Positions 1 through 8,765 of a DNA stretch of 43,997 nt are shown here, piece by piece; position 1 is the first letter of the stretch; each line of letters begins with the position of its first letter. The notes beneath the pieces were generated by a model. That model had not been told where the DNA came from. It ran no database searches and was given only the letters and a program-made list of their open reading frames with translations. This DNA is from Prevotella sp. (GTDB lineage Bacteria > Bacteroidota > Bacteroidia > Bacteroidales > Bacteroidaceae), in the NCBI GenBank assembly GCA_017508965.1, contig JAFWQT010000045.1, positions 1 to 43,997 on the forward strand, read 5' to 3'. The translations under genes were made by a program, and so were the position numbers.

Positions 1-315
1 CTTCATGGCCTTCTTTGCCCACACACCGGTGTTCAGATAAGCGGCCTTCTTGATCAGGAAGTTGTAGGGAATCATACAGAATTCCAGGGAGGCACCACCA
101 CCGAGGAACAGCACCTTGTAACCATCGGGCACGTTGAGCAGTTCCTTCACGAGTGCTTCAGCCTCGTCAACAACAGGTTGGAAATCCTTAGCGCGGTGGC
201 TGATCTCAGCGAGAGAAAGGCCGCTGCCATTGAAGTCTAAAATCTGCTTGGCTGTATTCTCAATGACCACACGTGGAAGCATCGAGGGACCAGCATTAAA
301 GTTGTACTTCTTCAT
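1..315 (-). CDS. serC: Phosphoserine aminotransferase, N-terminal part (cut by window edge)
   Basis: Only the first 105 codons are present; the gene runs off the left edge. The protein begins [14 protein letters not shown], the usual start of SerC, and carries a [11 protein letters not shown] segment that in this family contributes to the pyridoxal-phosphate site. SerC converts 3-phosphohydroxypyruvate and glutamate to phosphoserine and 2-oxoglutarate in serine synthesis, and it also serves pyridoxine synthesis; it is cytosolic. The start codon at 313-315 is the only one that gives the full conserved N-terminus. A promoter-like element lies about 50 bases upstream. In related genomes serA often follows serC, but that part is outside the window. 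Confidence 0.93.
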   Translation of the reverse strand, partial: MKKYNFNAGPSMLPRVVIENTAKQILDFNGSGLSLAEISHRAKDFQPVVDEAEALVKELLNVPDGYKVLFLGGGASLEFCMIPYNFLIKKAAYLNTGVWAKKAMK

Positions 316-365
316 TTGAAATTATCGTTTATTGTTTAATATGTATTGTTTCTTAAAAACGGGTG

Positions 366-397
366 CGAAATTACAATAATTCTGCAAGATTGCCAAA
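366..397 (-). promoter_or_regulatory. Putative promoter of serC
   Basis: Read on the minus strand there is TTTG (394-397), a 20-bp spacer and TAATTTCG (366-373). This is one base away from the Bacteroidetes pattern TTTG-N19-21-TAnnTTTG. It leaves a leader of roughly 45 bases before the serC start. Confidence 0.5.
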
Positions 398-494
398 TAT
401 TTTATCACAAATTATAATTATTATCAAATTATCATGGCAATTTGTCATTTGGGAATGACACTTTAGAGGGTTTCCGCAAACATTGCCGGAAGCA

Positions 495-1814
495 TTATCT
501 CACCTCTTCGACAATAGTCTTCACGCCCTTTATCTTCTCTACGCTGACATTTCTCAGCAGCATATCCAGCTTTTCACGTTTCACAGCAGCATAGCAATAG
601 CGGTCGTTTACATCAATTCGTCCGATTTCATCGCTCTTCAATCCCCCTTTTTTGCAAAGGAAACCCACAATGTCGCCTTTCGAAATTTTGTCTTTTTTGC
701 CCTTCCCGATATAGACGGTCGACATCCGGGGCTGTGCCGGCTCAGGCAAATCCGCTGGAATTTGATAGGTTTCCACGTCGCCTTTCACGTATTCTGGAAT
801 AAATTCCTCTGGTCCAAGTACAAAGAATGTACGTCCGGACTTGTCCCAACGGCCCGTTCTTCCCACTCGGTGCACATAGCCTTCAGCCCCTAACGGAATA
901 TGATAGTGGATGATGTTTTGAATGTCAGGGATATCAAGTCCGCGGCTGGCTAAATCCGTACAAACCAGAATGTTGGAAGATGCATTCGAGAATCGGTAGA
1001 GAGCCGCCTCACGCTCCTTCTGCTCCAGACCTCCATGGAAGGCGCTTGTGGTGAAACCACACTTACGGAGATATTGGTCGGTCCGCTCTACGCTGTCGCG
1101 GTAATTGAGGAAAACTATGCTGCTCTCGTTGCCAAGACTCCTGAGCAGACAGGCCAGCGATTCGAGTTTGTCCTTCACGGGACTTTCCACCTTATATATA
1201 ATAATACGTTGGGGAATCTGTTCTTCATCGACAAGAAAGTTCAGCCGGCGTATTTTTCCCATCCTGACAAATTGCGGAATCTCTTCGGCATCGGTAGCCG
1301 ACAACAGCACATGTTGTTCTGCATGACGCAGTTTTCCCATCAATCTGCTCATCTCGTCACGGAACCCCATCTCCAGACATTTGTCGAATTCATCGATTAC
1401 GACAGATTTTACAAATAAAGACGAGATATTCCCCTTGTCCAGATGATCATTGATTCGGCCCGGGGTGGCAAATACAACCTGCGGTCTTATTTCGCGCATC
1501 TGGCGGTGTTCGTCCATTGTCGCCCTTCCGCCATACAGGGCCATCGACCGGAGTCCGCAACCCAAATTCTTTAAAACGGTCTGTGACTGAAGTGCAAGTT
1601 CACGTCCGGGAACAACCACGACAACCTGAACCTGTGAAAGACTGGTATCAACTTTCTCAATAAGCGGCAGCAGATAGGCCAACGTCTTGCCACTACCCGT
1701 AGGCGAGAGAATCACCACATCGTCGGTTCCCTCACCTATCGTTTTAATGGCTTTCTTTTGCATCGGATTCAGTTCCGCGAAGCCAAGTTTTTCGAGCGTT
1801 CTGTCTATATCCAT
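495..1814 (-). CDS. DEAD-box ATP-dependent RNA helicase with DbpA-type RNA-binding tail
   Basis: A cytosolic RNA helicase of 439 residues. The first RecA domain shows motif I (SPTGSGKT), motif Ia (PGRELA), a variant motif II reading DEFD in place of DEAD, and motif III (SAT). The second RecA domain shows TDLASRGLD and HRVGRTGR, motifs V and VI. The last 70 or so residues resemble the DbpA RNA-recognition domain, which in E. coli directs the helicase to 23S rRNA hairpin 92, so a role in 50S ribosome assembly is likely. The start chosen is the ATG at 1812-1814. A TTG five codons upstream also opens the frame but sits inside the promoter -7 element, so it cannot be in the transcript. The leader would be only about 5-8 bases. 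Confidence 0.88.
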   Translation of the reverse strand: MDIDRTLEKLGFAELNPMQKKAIKTIGEGTDDVVILSPTGSGKTLAYLLPLIEKVDTSLSQVQVVVVVPGRELALQSQTVLKNLGCGLRSMALYGGRATMDEHRQMREIRPQVVFATPGRINDHLDKGNISSLFVKSVVIDEFDKCLEMGFRDEMSRLMGKLRHAEQHVLLSATDAEEIPQFVRMGKIRRLNFLVDEEQIPQRIIIYKVESPVKDKLESLACLLRSLGNESSIVFLNYRDSVERTDQYLRKCGFTTSAFHGGLEQKEREAALYRFSNASSNILVCTDLASRGLDIPDIQNIIHYHIPLGAEGYVHRVGRTGRWDKSGRTFFVLGPEEFIPEYVKGDVETYQIPADLPEPAQPRMSTVYIGKGKKDKISKGDIVGFLCKKGGLKSDEIGRIDVNDRYCYAAVKREKLDMLLRNVSVEKIKGVKTIVEEVR

Positions 1815-1826
1815 CTTTTTTGCTTG

Positions 1827-1834
1827 CAAAAGTA
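1827..1834 (-). promoter_or_regulatory. Putative -7 promoter element of the DEAD-box helicase
   Basis: The minus strand reads TACTTTTG, a full match to TAnnTTTG, ending 12 bases before the helicase ATG. A CAAA (TTTG on the minus strand) lies 23 bp further away, slightly beyond the usual 19-21, so the -33 element is uncertain. Confidence 0.5.
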
Positions 1835-1965
1835 ATCAAAAAAACTGGAATTACCATCAAATCATTTATTTTTCACGACTAAAATAAGCCGTGTAAATGA
1901 ACACTTCTGCAAACGTTTTCGTAAGCAAAAGCATTGTTTTACAACAATATATCGTTTTAATTTGG

Positions 1966-1973
1966 TATATTTG
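1966..1973 (+). promoter_or_regulatory. Putative -7 promoter element of the pectate lyase unit
   Basis: TATATTTG matches TAnnTTTG and precedes the small exported protein gene by 57 bases. No TTTG sits at the standard spacing, so the promoter may be weak or need an activator. Confidence 0.5.
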
Positions 1974-2030
1974 CAGCAGAATTCATGATGTATAACTATA
2001 AAACAGATAACAACAATAACTTTAACTTAT

Positions 2031-2393
2031 ATGCGCAAACAACTACTTTCAATTTGTCTCGCCTTGCTAAGCACAGGTTTCGCTTGGGCCGATGACACCC
2101 AAACCGTGACTATCAACGGCAGAGACGTTGCTAAAACCGTAAAAAAAATCACTTTTTCGGGTGACAACATTATCTTACATTATGCCGACGGTACAACGGA
2201 ATCCACTACCGATATGGAACTCGTCACGATTACTTTTAAGACTAGTCCGACTGGCATTTCAAAGCCCAACGTGGCACTCGACACTAATGCAGAATGGTAT
2301 GACCTATCCGGACGCCGCCTGAACGGTGTTCCAGCAACGAGTGGTACATACATTAAACGTACAGCAAGCAAAACCATTAAAGTTCAGAAGTAA
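2031..2393 (+). CDS. Small exported protein, unknown function, co-transcribed with pectate lyase
   Basis: A protein of 120 residues with a clear signal peptide (MRKQLLSICLALLSTGFAWA). The mature part holds a short beta-rich stretch that reads like 'ITF-GDNIILHYADGTTES-VTITFK', followed by a C-terminus with YDLSGRRL and GTYIKR. That ending resembles the C-terminal tag-like segment common on exported Prevotella proteins. A similar short module (VLTLANGDKKYYDTESLSSIDI) lies inside the pectate lyase encoded next. The two genes are in the same reading frame with only TAA plus one codon between them, so they are surely co-transcribed and probably translationally coupled. Both have their own signal peptide, which argues against one gene broken by a stop. 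No catalytic motif is visible; a binding or accessory role is only a guess. Confidence 0.75.
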   Translation: MRKQLLSICLALLSTGFAWADDTQTVTINGRDVAKTVKKITFSGDNIILHYADGTTESTTDMELVTITFKTSPTGISKPNVALDTNAEWYDLSGRRLNGVPATSGTYIKRTASKTIKVQK

Positions 2394-2396
2394 GCT

Positions 2397-5243
2397 ATGA
2401 AGAAGATATTATTTTCGCTGATTGCACTAATGTGCGCAATCGGTGCCAATGCTGATACAGTATGGGACTTTGGATATGTAAATGATGCTGACTATGCAGC
2501 CATGGGTAACGACCCGACAAACTGGACAAAGGACAGCAGCGTGGACCGTTACGGCAATGCTAAGGCTTTGGATAATGCCCGGCTTATGGCGGGCGATTCT
2601 GAGCTGGACTTTGCCAAAGGCATCCTGTTTACGGTTTCTAAGGCTGACGGCATCAGAATCGACAGGGCTAACAAAAGGCTTGGTTTGAACGGTTCTGGAA
2701 TTATAGTTACCATCCCAAACCTGAAGAAAGGACAGCAAATCAAGGTTGTGTCTAGAATCGGCAACAAGACCGGAACGAACCGATATTTGGAGGCCACAAC
2801 TAATCTGACGGTAAAAAGCGGTTTTGCTCCTCACGATAAAGACGAACAAATCACAAACGAGGCAACCGTCTCCGAAGACGGCAACATATCCTTCACTACT
2901 AAGGAAGGTGGCGTCAATTTGTTCTCCATCACAATTACTGATGCGGGTGCTGGCGAAGGTGGCAATACCGATCCATCGACAAATGACGTTATCAACAATG
3001 CCGTTCCTGTAAATACGAACAAGAATCAGGCTGTGCTGACATTGGCTAATGGCGACAAGAAATATTACGACACAGAGTCGCTCTCCAGCATAGACATAGA
3101 TAATGAGACTAATCAGATCAATATGGTTCCCGCTTCAGGTGACGCCGACATTTACTATGGAACCGTGGCAGGACTTTCATTCAGCAAGAAGGCAGAAAGC
3201 GGATCAGAAGGTGACTATGATAATGTTGAAGGAAAGATAAACATAACCGAAGCTAAAGGATGGATGGAATCTGCCTACGTGAAATGGACACCATTCTCCG
3301 AAGCCTCTTCGTATATAGTATATATAAAAGGTGGACAATACAATGAGTGGACAAAACTCGACGACCAACTCGTACGCGACTATGGCACCTATGGCCGGGC
3401 AGATGCGGTAGGATTGCTGGCCGGAAGCGATTATGCATTCAAAGTGGTTCCCTTATTAGGTAGTGCAGGCACTCCCAGTGAAAACAATGCCAATGAAGCC
3501 TCAGGAATCAGCGTAAGGAACTACGACCGTACAGGCTATGCTCATTTCAACTATAGTGGTGTAGGTGCTTACGATGATAACGGACAGCTGAAAAGCGGTG
3601 CCAAGGTATTATATGTGACAAAGAACACGGCCAATACCATTAGCACCAGCGTAACAACGGACAGTAAGGGAGGAAAAACTGCATGTACAGGAATTCAGGC
3701 AATTATTGACGCTTACCAAAAAGGATACGACACAACCCCAATTGCATTCCGATTCGTAGGTCTGCTCACCCTTAGCGACATTGGGTCTTATAGCAGTTCA
3801 GAAGAAGGTTTGCAGATTAAAGGTAGGAATGCAGATAGCGAACTGAACTTCACTTTTGAGGGAATCGGCGACGATGCCACAATAAAGGGATTTGGTTTCC
3901 TCGTGCGTAATGCGAAGAGCGTAGAGTTCCGCAATTTCGCCATAATGCGCTGCATGGACGACGGAATTTCACTCGATACTGACAACTCCAACATCTGGAT
4001 TCACAATATGGATATGTTCTATGGCAAACACGGCAGCGGTGACCACGTCAAGGGTGACGGTGCCATCGACGTAAAGTCCGATTCTAAATACGTGACCGTA
4101 AGTTACTGCCGCCATTGGGATACAGGCAAGTCGAACATGTTCGGAATGAAGGGTGAAAGCGGTCCCAACTATATCAGTTACCATCACAATTGGTTCGACC
4201 ACTCTGATTCTCGTCATCCGCGTGTGCGTACAATGACAGTTCACGTCTACAACAACTTCTTTGACAACGTGGCCAAGTATGGTGTTGGAGCAACAACGGG
4301 AGCAAGTGTTTTCGTGGAAAACAACTATTTCCTGAAGACAAAGAAACCAATTCTCTCTTCACAGCAGGGCACTGATGCTCAGGGCGACGGCACTTTCTCT
4401 GGCGAAAACGGTGGTATGATCAAGGCCTACGGAAACTATATCGACCGTTCGATTGCCAATTTCAAGTACTATACACAGAAAAATCCCGCCAGCACAGGAT
4501 ACGATGCCTATGAGACAGACAGCCGCGACGAGCAGGTGCCTTCTACTGAAGTCACAAAGGCAGGTGGAACAAGCTACAACAACTTCGACACCAATCCTAG
4601 CCTCATCTATGCTTACACGCCCGATGCAGCCGACGAAGTTCCCGCTATCGTGACGGGTTTCTATGGTGCAGGCCGTCTCAACCATGGAGACTTCACTTAC
4701 ACATTCAATGACAATGTGGGCAACGACAATTCTGACTCTGCCTACGATAGTATACTTGGATCTCTTCTTGACAATTACACCTCTAGCCTTATCGGCATAT
4801 TCGGCGATGAAAATTCTTCAAGCGGTGAACAAGGCGGAGGCAGCGAAGGAGGAAATACTGGCGACAATACCGGCGGTGAAACCGGAGGGACAACCATATC
4901 CACTGCAGTTGAATGCAATTTCGCTGGTAATGCCCCATCAAGCAGTCTCTTCTCTATTAACGGTAATTACAGCACATCAAAAGGAACAGCAACTGTCAAC
5001 GGAACCACTTATAGCACCTGCCTGAAGATGGAGTCGAGCACCAGTATTAAGTTCACGATTGAAAAAGCAATGAAACTGACGCTTGTGTTTGCTTCAACCG
5101 AAACAGGAAAAAGAGTAAAGGTAGACGGAACCAATTACACGACTGACGGCAATGCCGTAGTAACTGTTGACTTAGCAGCCGGTACTCATGAAATAACAAA
5201 AGGAGATTCCATCAACCTATTCTTTATTGGACTTTCTGAATAA
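2397..5243 (+). CDS. Multi-module exported pectate lyase (PL1 family)
   Basis: A protein of 948 residues that should cleave polygalacturonate by beta-elimination outside the cytoplasm. A signal peptide (about 1-19) is followed by an N-terminal beta-rich module (20-185), a Gly-rich linker, a short module (200-260), a fibronectin-III-like domain (about 280-375), and a right-handed beta-helix catalytic domain (about 385-790). The PL1 core is recognisable from GDGAIDVK, YHHNWFDHSDSRHPRVR and VHVYNNFFDN; the arginine after RHP is the expected catalytic base and the Asp residues around it the calcium ligands. A Gly/Ser/Thr-rich linker then leads to a C-terminal module (about 828-948) that looks like a carbohydrate-binding beta-sandwich. 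There is no lipobox, so it is periplasmic or secreted rather than lipid-anchored. The gene ends the two-gene unit at a strong terminator. Confidence 0.88.
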   Translation: MKKILFSLIALMCAIGANADTVWDFGYVNDADYAAMGNDPTNWTKDSSVDRYGNAKALDNARLMAGDSELDFAKGILFTVSKADGIRIDRANKRLGLNGSGIIVTIPNLKKGQQIKVVSRIGNKTGTNRYLEATTNLTVKSGFAPHDKDEQITNEATVSEDGNISFTTKEGGVNLFSITITDAGAGEGGNTDPSTNDVINNAVPVNTNKNQAVLTLANGDKKYYDTESLSSIDIDNETNQINMVPASGDADIYYGTVAGLSFSKKAESGSEGDYDNVEGKINITEAKGWMESAYVKWTPFSEASSYIVYIKGGQYNEWTKLDDQLVRDYGTYGRADAVGLLAGSDYAFKVVPLLGSAGTPSENNANEASGISVRNYDRTGYAHFNYSGVGAYDDNGQLKSGAKVLYVTKNTANTISTSVTTDSKGGKTACTGIQAIIDAYQKGYDTTPIAFRFVGLLTLSDIGSYSSSEEGLQIKGRNADSELNFTFEGIGDDATIKGFGFLVRNAKSVEFRNFAIMRCMDDGISLDTDNSNIWIHNMDMFYGKHGSGDHVKGDGAIDVKSDSKYVTVSYCRHWDTGKSNMFGMKGESGPNYISYHHNWFDHSDSRHPRVRTMTVHVYNNFFDNVAKYGVGATTGASVFVENNYFLKTKKPILSSQQGTDAQGDGTFSGENGGMIKAYGNYIDRSIANFKYYTQKNPASTGYDAYETDSRDEQVPSTEVTKAGGTSYNNFDTNPSLIYAYTPDAADEVPAIVTGFYGAGRLNHGDFTYTFNDNVGNDNSDSAYDSILGSLLDNYTSSLIGIFGDENSSSGEQGGGSEGGNTGDNTGGETGGTTISTAVECNFAGNAPSSSLFSINGNYSTSKGTATVNGTTYSTCLKMESSTSIKFTIEKAMKLTLVFASTETGKRVKVDGTNYTTDGNAVVTVDLAAGTHEITKGDSINLFFIGLSE

Positions 5244-5267
5244 AGCAACATATTTCATTAAGTATAT

Positions 5268-5310
5268 AAACGACGGATGGCATTAGGATGAAATGTTATC
5301 CGTCGTTTTT
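5268..5310 (+). terminator. Intrinsic terminator after the pectate lyase gene
   Basis: AAACGACGGAT (5268-5278) pairs perfectly with ATCCGTCGTTT (5298-5308) and runs into a T stretch. It lies 25 bases after the pectate lyase stop codon. Confidence 0.85.
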
Positions 5311-5421
5311 GATTTGTTAGAATAATACATCCAATGGCCATTAATCTGGCTGAAAGAACTGGTTTGCCAAAGGCAAAAGACATCATCATTCTAAAGTTTT
5401 TTAAAAAAAAAGTAGGTTTTA

Positions 5422-5453
5422 TTTGGAAGTTTCAAAAAAACGCCGTACCTTTG
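5422..5453 (+). promoter_or_regulatory. Promoter of tRNA-Lys
   Basis: TTTG at 5422-5425, a 20-bp spacer and TACCTTTG at 5446-5453 match the Bacteroidetes housekeeping promoter exactly. The tRNA begins 21 bases after the -7 element. Confidence 0.85.
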
Positions 5454-5473
5454 CACCCGCATTCGAGAAAAAT

Positions 5474-5546
5474 GCACCCGTAGCTCAGTTGGTAGAGCAC
5501 CTGACTCTTAATCAGGGTGTCCAGGGTTCGAACCCCTGCGGGTGTA
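5474..5546 (+). tRNA. tRNA-Lys (anticodon CTT)
   Basis: A cloverleaf of 73 bases folds cleanly: acceptor GCACCCG with CGGGTGT (a G-U wobble at the first pair), D arm GCTC/GAGC, anticodon stem CCTGA/TCAGG with loop CTCTTAA giving anticodon CTT, and T arm CAGGG/CCCTG with loop TTCGAAC. The discriminator base is A and CCA is not encoded. It decodes AAG. The gene is a single-gene unit with its own promoter and terminator. Confidence 0.95.
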
Positions 5547-5548
5547 CT

Positions 5549-5576
5549 AAGAGAAAGAGAAATCTTTCTCTTTTTT
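5549..5576 (+). terminator. Intrinsic terminator of tRNA-Lys
   Basis: AAGAGAAAGA (5549-5558) pairs perfectly with TCTTTCTCTT (5563-5572) across a GAAA tetraloop and is followed by more T residues. It starts two bases after the tRNA end. Confidence 0.85.
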
Positions 5577-5640
5577 ATTGATATTTAGCTATAAATCAAG
5601 AAAAAATCAAGAAAAAACTTCTTATCTCAATTTTTATTAT

Positions 5641-5648
5641 TAACTTTG
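5641..5648 (+). promoter_or_regulatory. Putative -7 promoter element of the tyrosine autokinase unit
   Basis: TAACTTTG matches TAnnTTTG and lies 62 bases before the kinase start. No clear TTTG is at the normal distance upstream. Confidence 0.55.
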
Positions 5649-5710
5649 CACCGCTTATTACGGATTGCCAATCCGTAGTGAAAAATTTACGAATTAAACT
5701 CAACAAATAA

Positions 5711-8272
5711 ATGGCAGAAGAAACAACATCAGTTCAGAAAGAACAAGAACCACTCGTAGAAGAACAGTCGTTCTTCAGTCTTGAGTCTATTTTTAGAATG
5801 CTGGTACTTAACTGGCAGTGGTTTGCGTTGAGCCTTATCATCGCATTAGGTATAGCTTTCCTGTATCTTCGCTACACCAAACCCGTGTATAACACCTACA
5901 CGAAGATTATGGTAAAAGGAGGGGAAAGCAAAGGTAGTAAAGCAAGTCAGGCTCTAACTATTGGTGACATTATTCAGAATTATGGTCTTTCCAATGAAAG
6001 ACAGATTTTGAAATCTTCAACTACTGCAGCTGAAGTCGTCCGTGACTTGAAACTATATGTCACATACACCCTGGAAGGACGTGTACTCGACCGCATTCTT
6101 TATAAGAATCAGGAAATCCTTGTTGATATGGATGAGGCCCACGTAGAAAAGCTCAACACCCCTGTGTATTTGAAATTAGAGAAAGAAAAGGGCAATTACC
6201 ATATTACAGGTACCTATCGAGTTCCCATTGATGAACTGAATTCTTCGGCTCCATATGGTATTGACCAGACGATCAAATCCTTCCCTGCAACAATTAAGAC
6301 TAAGGCCGGTACAATCACCGTTTTCAAAAATCCAGCCCCTGTTACTACAAAAATGCAGGATGGCCAGGTTATCAACATTTCTATTAATTCTCCTATGAAT
6401 GTTGGTAAGAGCTATGCTGCTAGACTGAACGTGGTTAGTAATGAAGGTTCCGATGTTCTTACACTGAGCATTAATGACGAGAACACAACTCGTGCAGTTG
6501 ATTACTTGAATCAGATGTTTATCGTTTATAACCGTTTGGCTAACGAAGACAAGAATGATGTTGCTCGCCGCACTGAGGCCTTCATCAATGAGCGTTTGGA
6601 AAAGATTAACGGAGAATTGAATGCAACGGATAGTGAACTTGAAAGCTACAAGCGCCGCAACGGTCTTGTGAACCTCCGTTCTGATGCAGGTCAGTCAGCA
6701 GGAAACCAAGATGAATATGAGAAGAGGCTTAGTGATGCTAACACCCAAATTCAGTTGATTAATACGTATCGTCAGTATATCAACAAACCTACAAACAAAG
6801 GTCAGATTATGCCATCAAACGTTGGTTTGAATGATGGTCAGACAGGGCATCTTGTAACAGAATATAATCAGCGCGTGCTAGAGCGTAACCGCCTGTTGCG
6901 TTCTGCTTCTGAGCAGAGTCCTGCCGTACAGAAACTGAATGCAGAAATCGACGATCTCTACCAGAGCGTACAGCAGAGTCTTACCAATGCCTATCAGCAT
7001 AACATGCAGACAGCTCAGATTCAGCGTAATGCTATATCTTCACAGTTGGGACGCTATACAGGCGAAATCAACAAGACACCTGAGCAGGAACGTATTCTTA
7101 CGCAGATTGGTCGCCAGCAAGAAGTTCGTAGCGGTCTTTATCTGATGTTGCTGCAGAAACGTGAAGAAAACTCAATCTCACTTTCAGCAACTGCTAACAA
7201 GGCTAACATGATTGAGGTTCCTCTCTTCGGCGGAAAAGTGAGTCCCAAAAACAATATGGTATATCTCACGGCTCTCGGTATAGGACTTTTGCTGCCCGCA
7301 TTGATTATGTTTGTCCTTTCACTTCTGCGTTACCGAATTGAAGGCCACGACGACGTGATGAGACTTACAGCTCTGCCTATTCTTGCCGATGTTGCCATCG
7401 CCAGCGATACCGCTAAGACAAAGGCCGACATTGTGGTGCACGAGAACAAGAACAACCAGATGGAGGAAATCTTCCGATCAATGCGAACGAATCTGCAATT
7501 TATGCTTAAGGAAAATGACAAAGTCGTCATGTTTACTTCAACCACATCAGGTGAAGGTAAGACATTCAACTGTGCCAACCTTGCGGTTTCCTTCGCACTC
7601 CTCGGCAAGAAAGTAATTATTGTAGGTCTTGATATTCGTAAACCGCGTCTTGCTGAGCTTTTCGAAATCAACAACCACCACAATGGTATTACACCGCTTC
7701 TCACTTTGGAAGAACCTAAATGGAGCGACATTGCAGAGCAGATCCTGCCATCGGGTGTAAACAAGAACCTCGACCTGTTGATGGCTGGTCCTGTTCCTCC
7801 CAACCCTGCCGAGTTGATGGCTCGTCCTTCGCTGGATGTCATCTTCAAAATACTTCGCGACAAGTACGATTACATCCTTGTTGATACGGCACCTGTAGGT
7901 CTGGTTACCGATACATTGCAGGTGGGTCGTGTTGCCGATGCAACTATCTATATGTGTCGTGCAGACTTCACGGCTAAATCTTCTTTCGAGCTCATTAACG
8001 GTCTTGCCAACGAAGAAAAGCTTCCCAACATGGCAATGGTTATCAATGGTATTGACATGTCTAAGAAGAAGTACGGCTACTACTATGGTTACGGACGTTA
8101 CGGAAAGTATGGCAGATACGGACGTTACAGCAGCTATGGCAAGTACGGACGCTATGGTTATGGTCGTTACGGCTACGGACGCTATGGTTCTTATGGCAGC
8201 TATGGTCAGTATGGTAACTATAGCCAGAGTCACTATGGTAATAAGGCTGACGACTCTATTAAACTTAAATAA
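5711..8272 (+). CDS. Wzz-type chain-length determinant fused to bacterial tyrosine autokinase
   Basis: A Wzc-like inner-membrane protein of 853 residues that should control export and chain length of a surface polysaccharide through cycles of tyrosine autophosphorylation. The Wzz domain has a first membrane span at about 37-55, a long periplasmic coiled-coil-rich region, and a second span at about 516-541 preceded by the Pro-containing segment VPLFGGKVSPKN. The cytoplasmic kinase domain shows Walker A (TSGEGKT, about 611-617), Walker A' (VIIVGLDIRKP, about 635) and Walker B (YILVDTAP, about 720). The C-terminal tail (about 785-845) is an extreme tyrosine cluster: roughly 21 Tyr in 60 residues in GRYG/GKYG/GSYG repeats, against about seven in typical Wzc proteins. 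No Wza-type export gene lies next to it, and the nearest glycosyltransferases are 7 kb away. Confidence 0.92.
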   Translation: MAEETTSVQKEQEPLVEEQSFFSLESIFRMLVLNWQWFALSLIIALGIAFLYLRYTKPVYNTYTKIMVKGGESKGSKASQALTIGDIIQNYGLSNERQILKSSTTAAEVVRDLKLYVTYTLEGRVLDRILYKNQEILVDMDEAHVEKLNTPVYLKLEKEKGNYHITGTYRVPIDELNSSAPYGIDQTIKSFPATIKTKAGTITVFKNPAPVTTKMQDGQVINISINSPMNVGKSYAARLNVVSNEGSDVLTLSINDENTTRAVDYLNQMFIVYNRLANEDKNDVARRTEAFINERLEKINGELNATDSELESYKRRNGLVNLRSDAGQSAGNQDEYEKRLSDANTQIQLINTYRQYINKPTNKGQIMPSNVGLNDGQTGHLVTEYNQRVLERNRLLRSASEQSPAVQKLNAEIDDLYQSVQQSLTNAYQHNMQTAQIQRNAISSQLGRYTGEINKTPEQERILTQIGRQQEVRSGLYLMLLQKREENSISLSATANKANMIEVPLFGGKVSPKNNMVYLTALGIGLLLPALIMFVLSLLRYRIEGHDDVMRLTALPILADVAIASDTAKTKADIVVHENKNNQMEEIFRSMRTNLQFMLKENDKVVMFTSTTSGEGKTFNCANLAVSFALLGKKVIIVGLDIRKPRLAELFEINNHHNGITPLLTLEEPKWSDIAEQILPSGVNKNLDLLMAGPVPPNPAELMARPSLDVIFKILRDKYDYILVDTAPVGLVTDTLQVGRVADATIYMCRADFTAKSSFELINGLANEEKLPNMAMVINGIDMSKKKYGYYYGYGRYGKYGRYGRYSSYGKYGRYGYGRYGYGRYGSYGSYGQYGNYSQSHYGNKADDSIKLK

Positions 8273-8279
8273 TTAAGAC

Positions 8280-8705
8280 ATGACAATTGCAGTTGATTTT
8301 GACGGCACTATTGTAACCCACGAATATCCTGAGATTGGCAAGGAACTCCCTTTTGCCACGGATACGCTTAAACTTCTGATTAAAGAGGGACACAAGATTA
8401 TCCTGTGGAGCGTTCGTGAAGACAAATTACTTGACGATGCCGTGAACTGGTGTCGAGAACGTGGTGTGGAATTCTATGCCATCAACCGCGACTATCCAGA
8501 AGAAACAACTGAAAACAACAACCACTTCTCCAGAAAGCTCAAGGTTGACATGTTCATCGACGATCGAAATATTGGTGGTATTCCCGACTGGGGAACGATT
8601 TACCGCATGATTTCCCACCATATGACGCTGACCGACATCATCCGAGAACGGCTTGGAGAACTCAATCAGAATGACCATCCAAAGAAAAAATGGTGGCAAT
8701 TCTAA
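8280..8705 (+). CDS. Small HAD-superfamily hydrolase
   Basis: A cytosolic protein of 141 residues with the HAD core: motif I as DFDGTI (the first Asp being the nucleophile), a motif II serine in LWSVRE, and acidic motif IV in MFIDDRN. It has almost no cap domain, which in this superfamily usually means access to large substrates such as phosphorylated glycans, lipids or proteins, but the substrate cannot be read from the sequence. The gene starts seven bases after the tyrosine autokinase stop, so the two are co-transcribed. A link to polysaccharide or phosphotyrosine turnover is possible but is inference only. Confidence 0.8.
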   Translation: MTIAVDFDGTIVTHEYPEIGKELPFATDTLKLLIKEGHKIILWSVREDKLLDDAVNWCRERGVEFYAINRDYPEETTENNNHFSRKLKVDMFIDDRNIGGIPDWGTIYRMISHHMTLTDIIRERLGELNQNDHPKKKWWQF

Positions 8706-8712
8706 TAAAAGC

Positions 8713-8746
8713 ACAGGGGATGTTTCTTAATTGAAGCATCCCCTGT
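8713..8746. terminator. Bidirectional terminator between convergent genes
   Basis: ACAGGGGATG (8713-8722) pairs perfectly with CATCCCCTGT (8737-8746). It sits between the HAD gene on the plus strand and the GH2 gene on the minus strand and can serve both. Confidence 0.8.
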
Positions 8747-8765
8747 TTCATATCTAAGGAATCGA

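Noticed and set aside
2391..2396. Pectate lyase and small upstream gene as one gene broken by a stop
   Set aside because: Both parts have a complete signal peptide, and the first ends in a typical exported-protein C-terminus.
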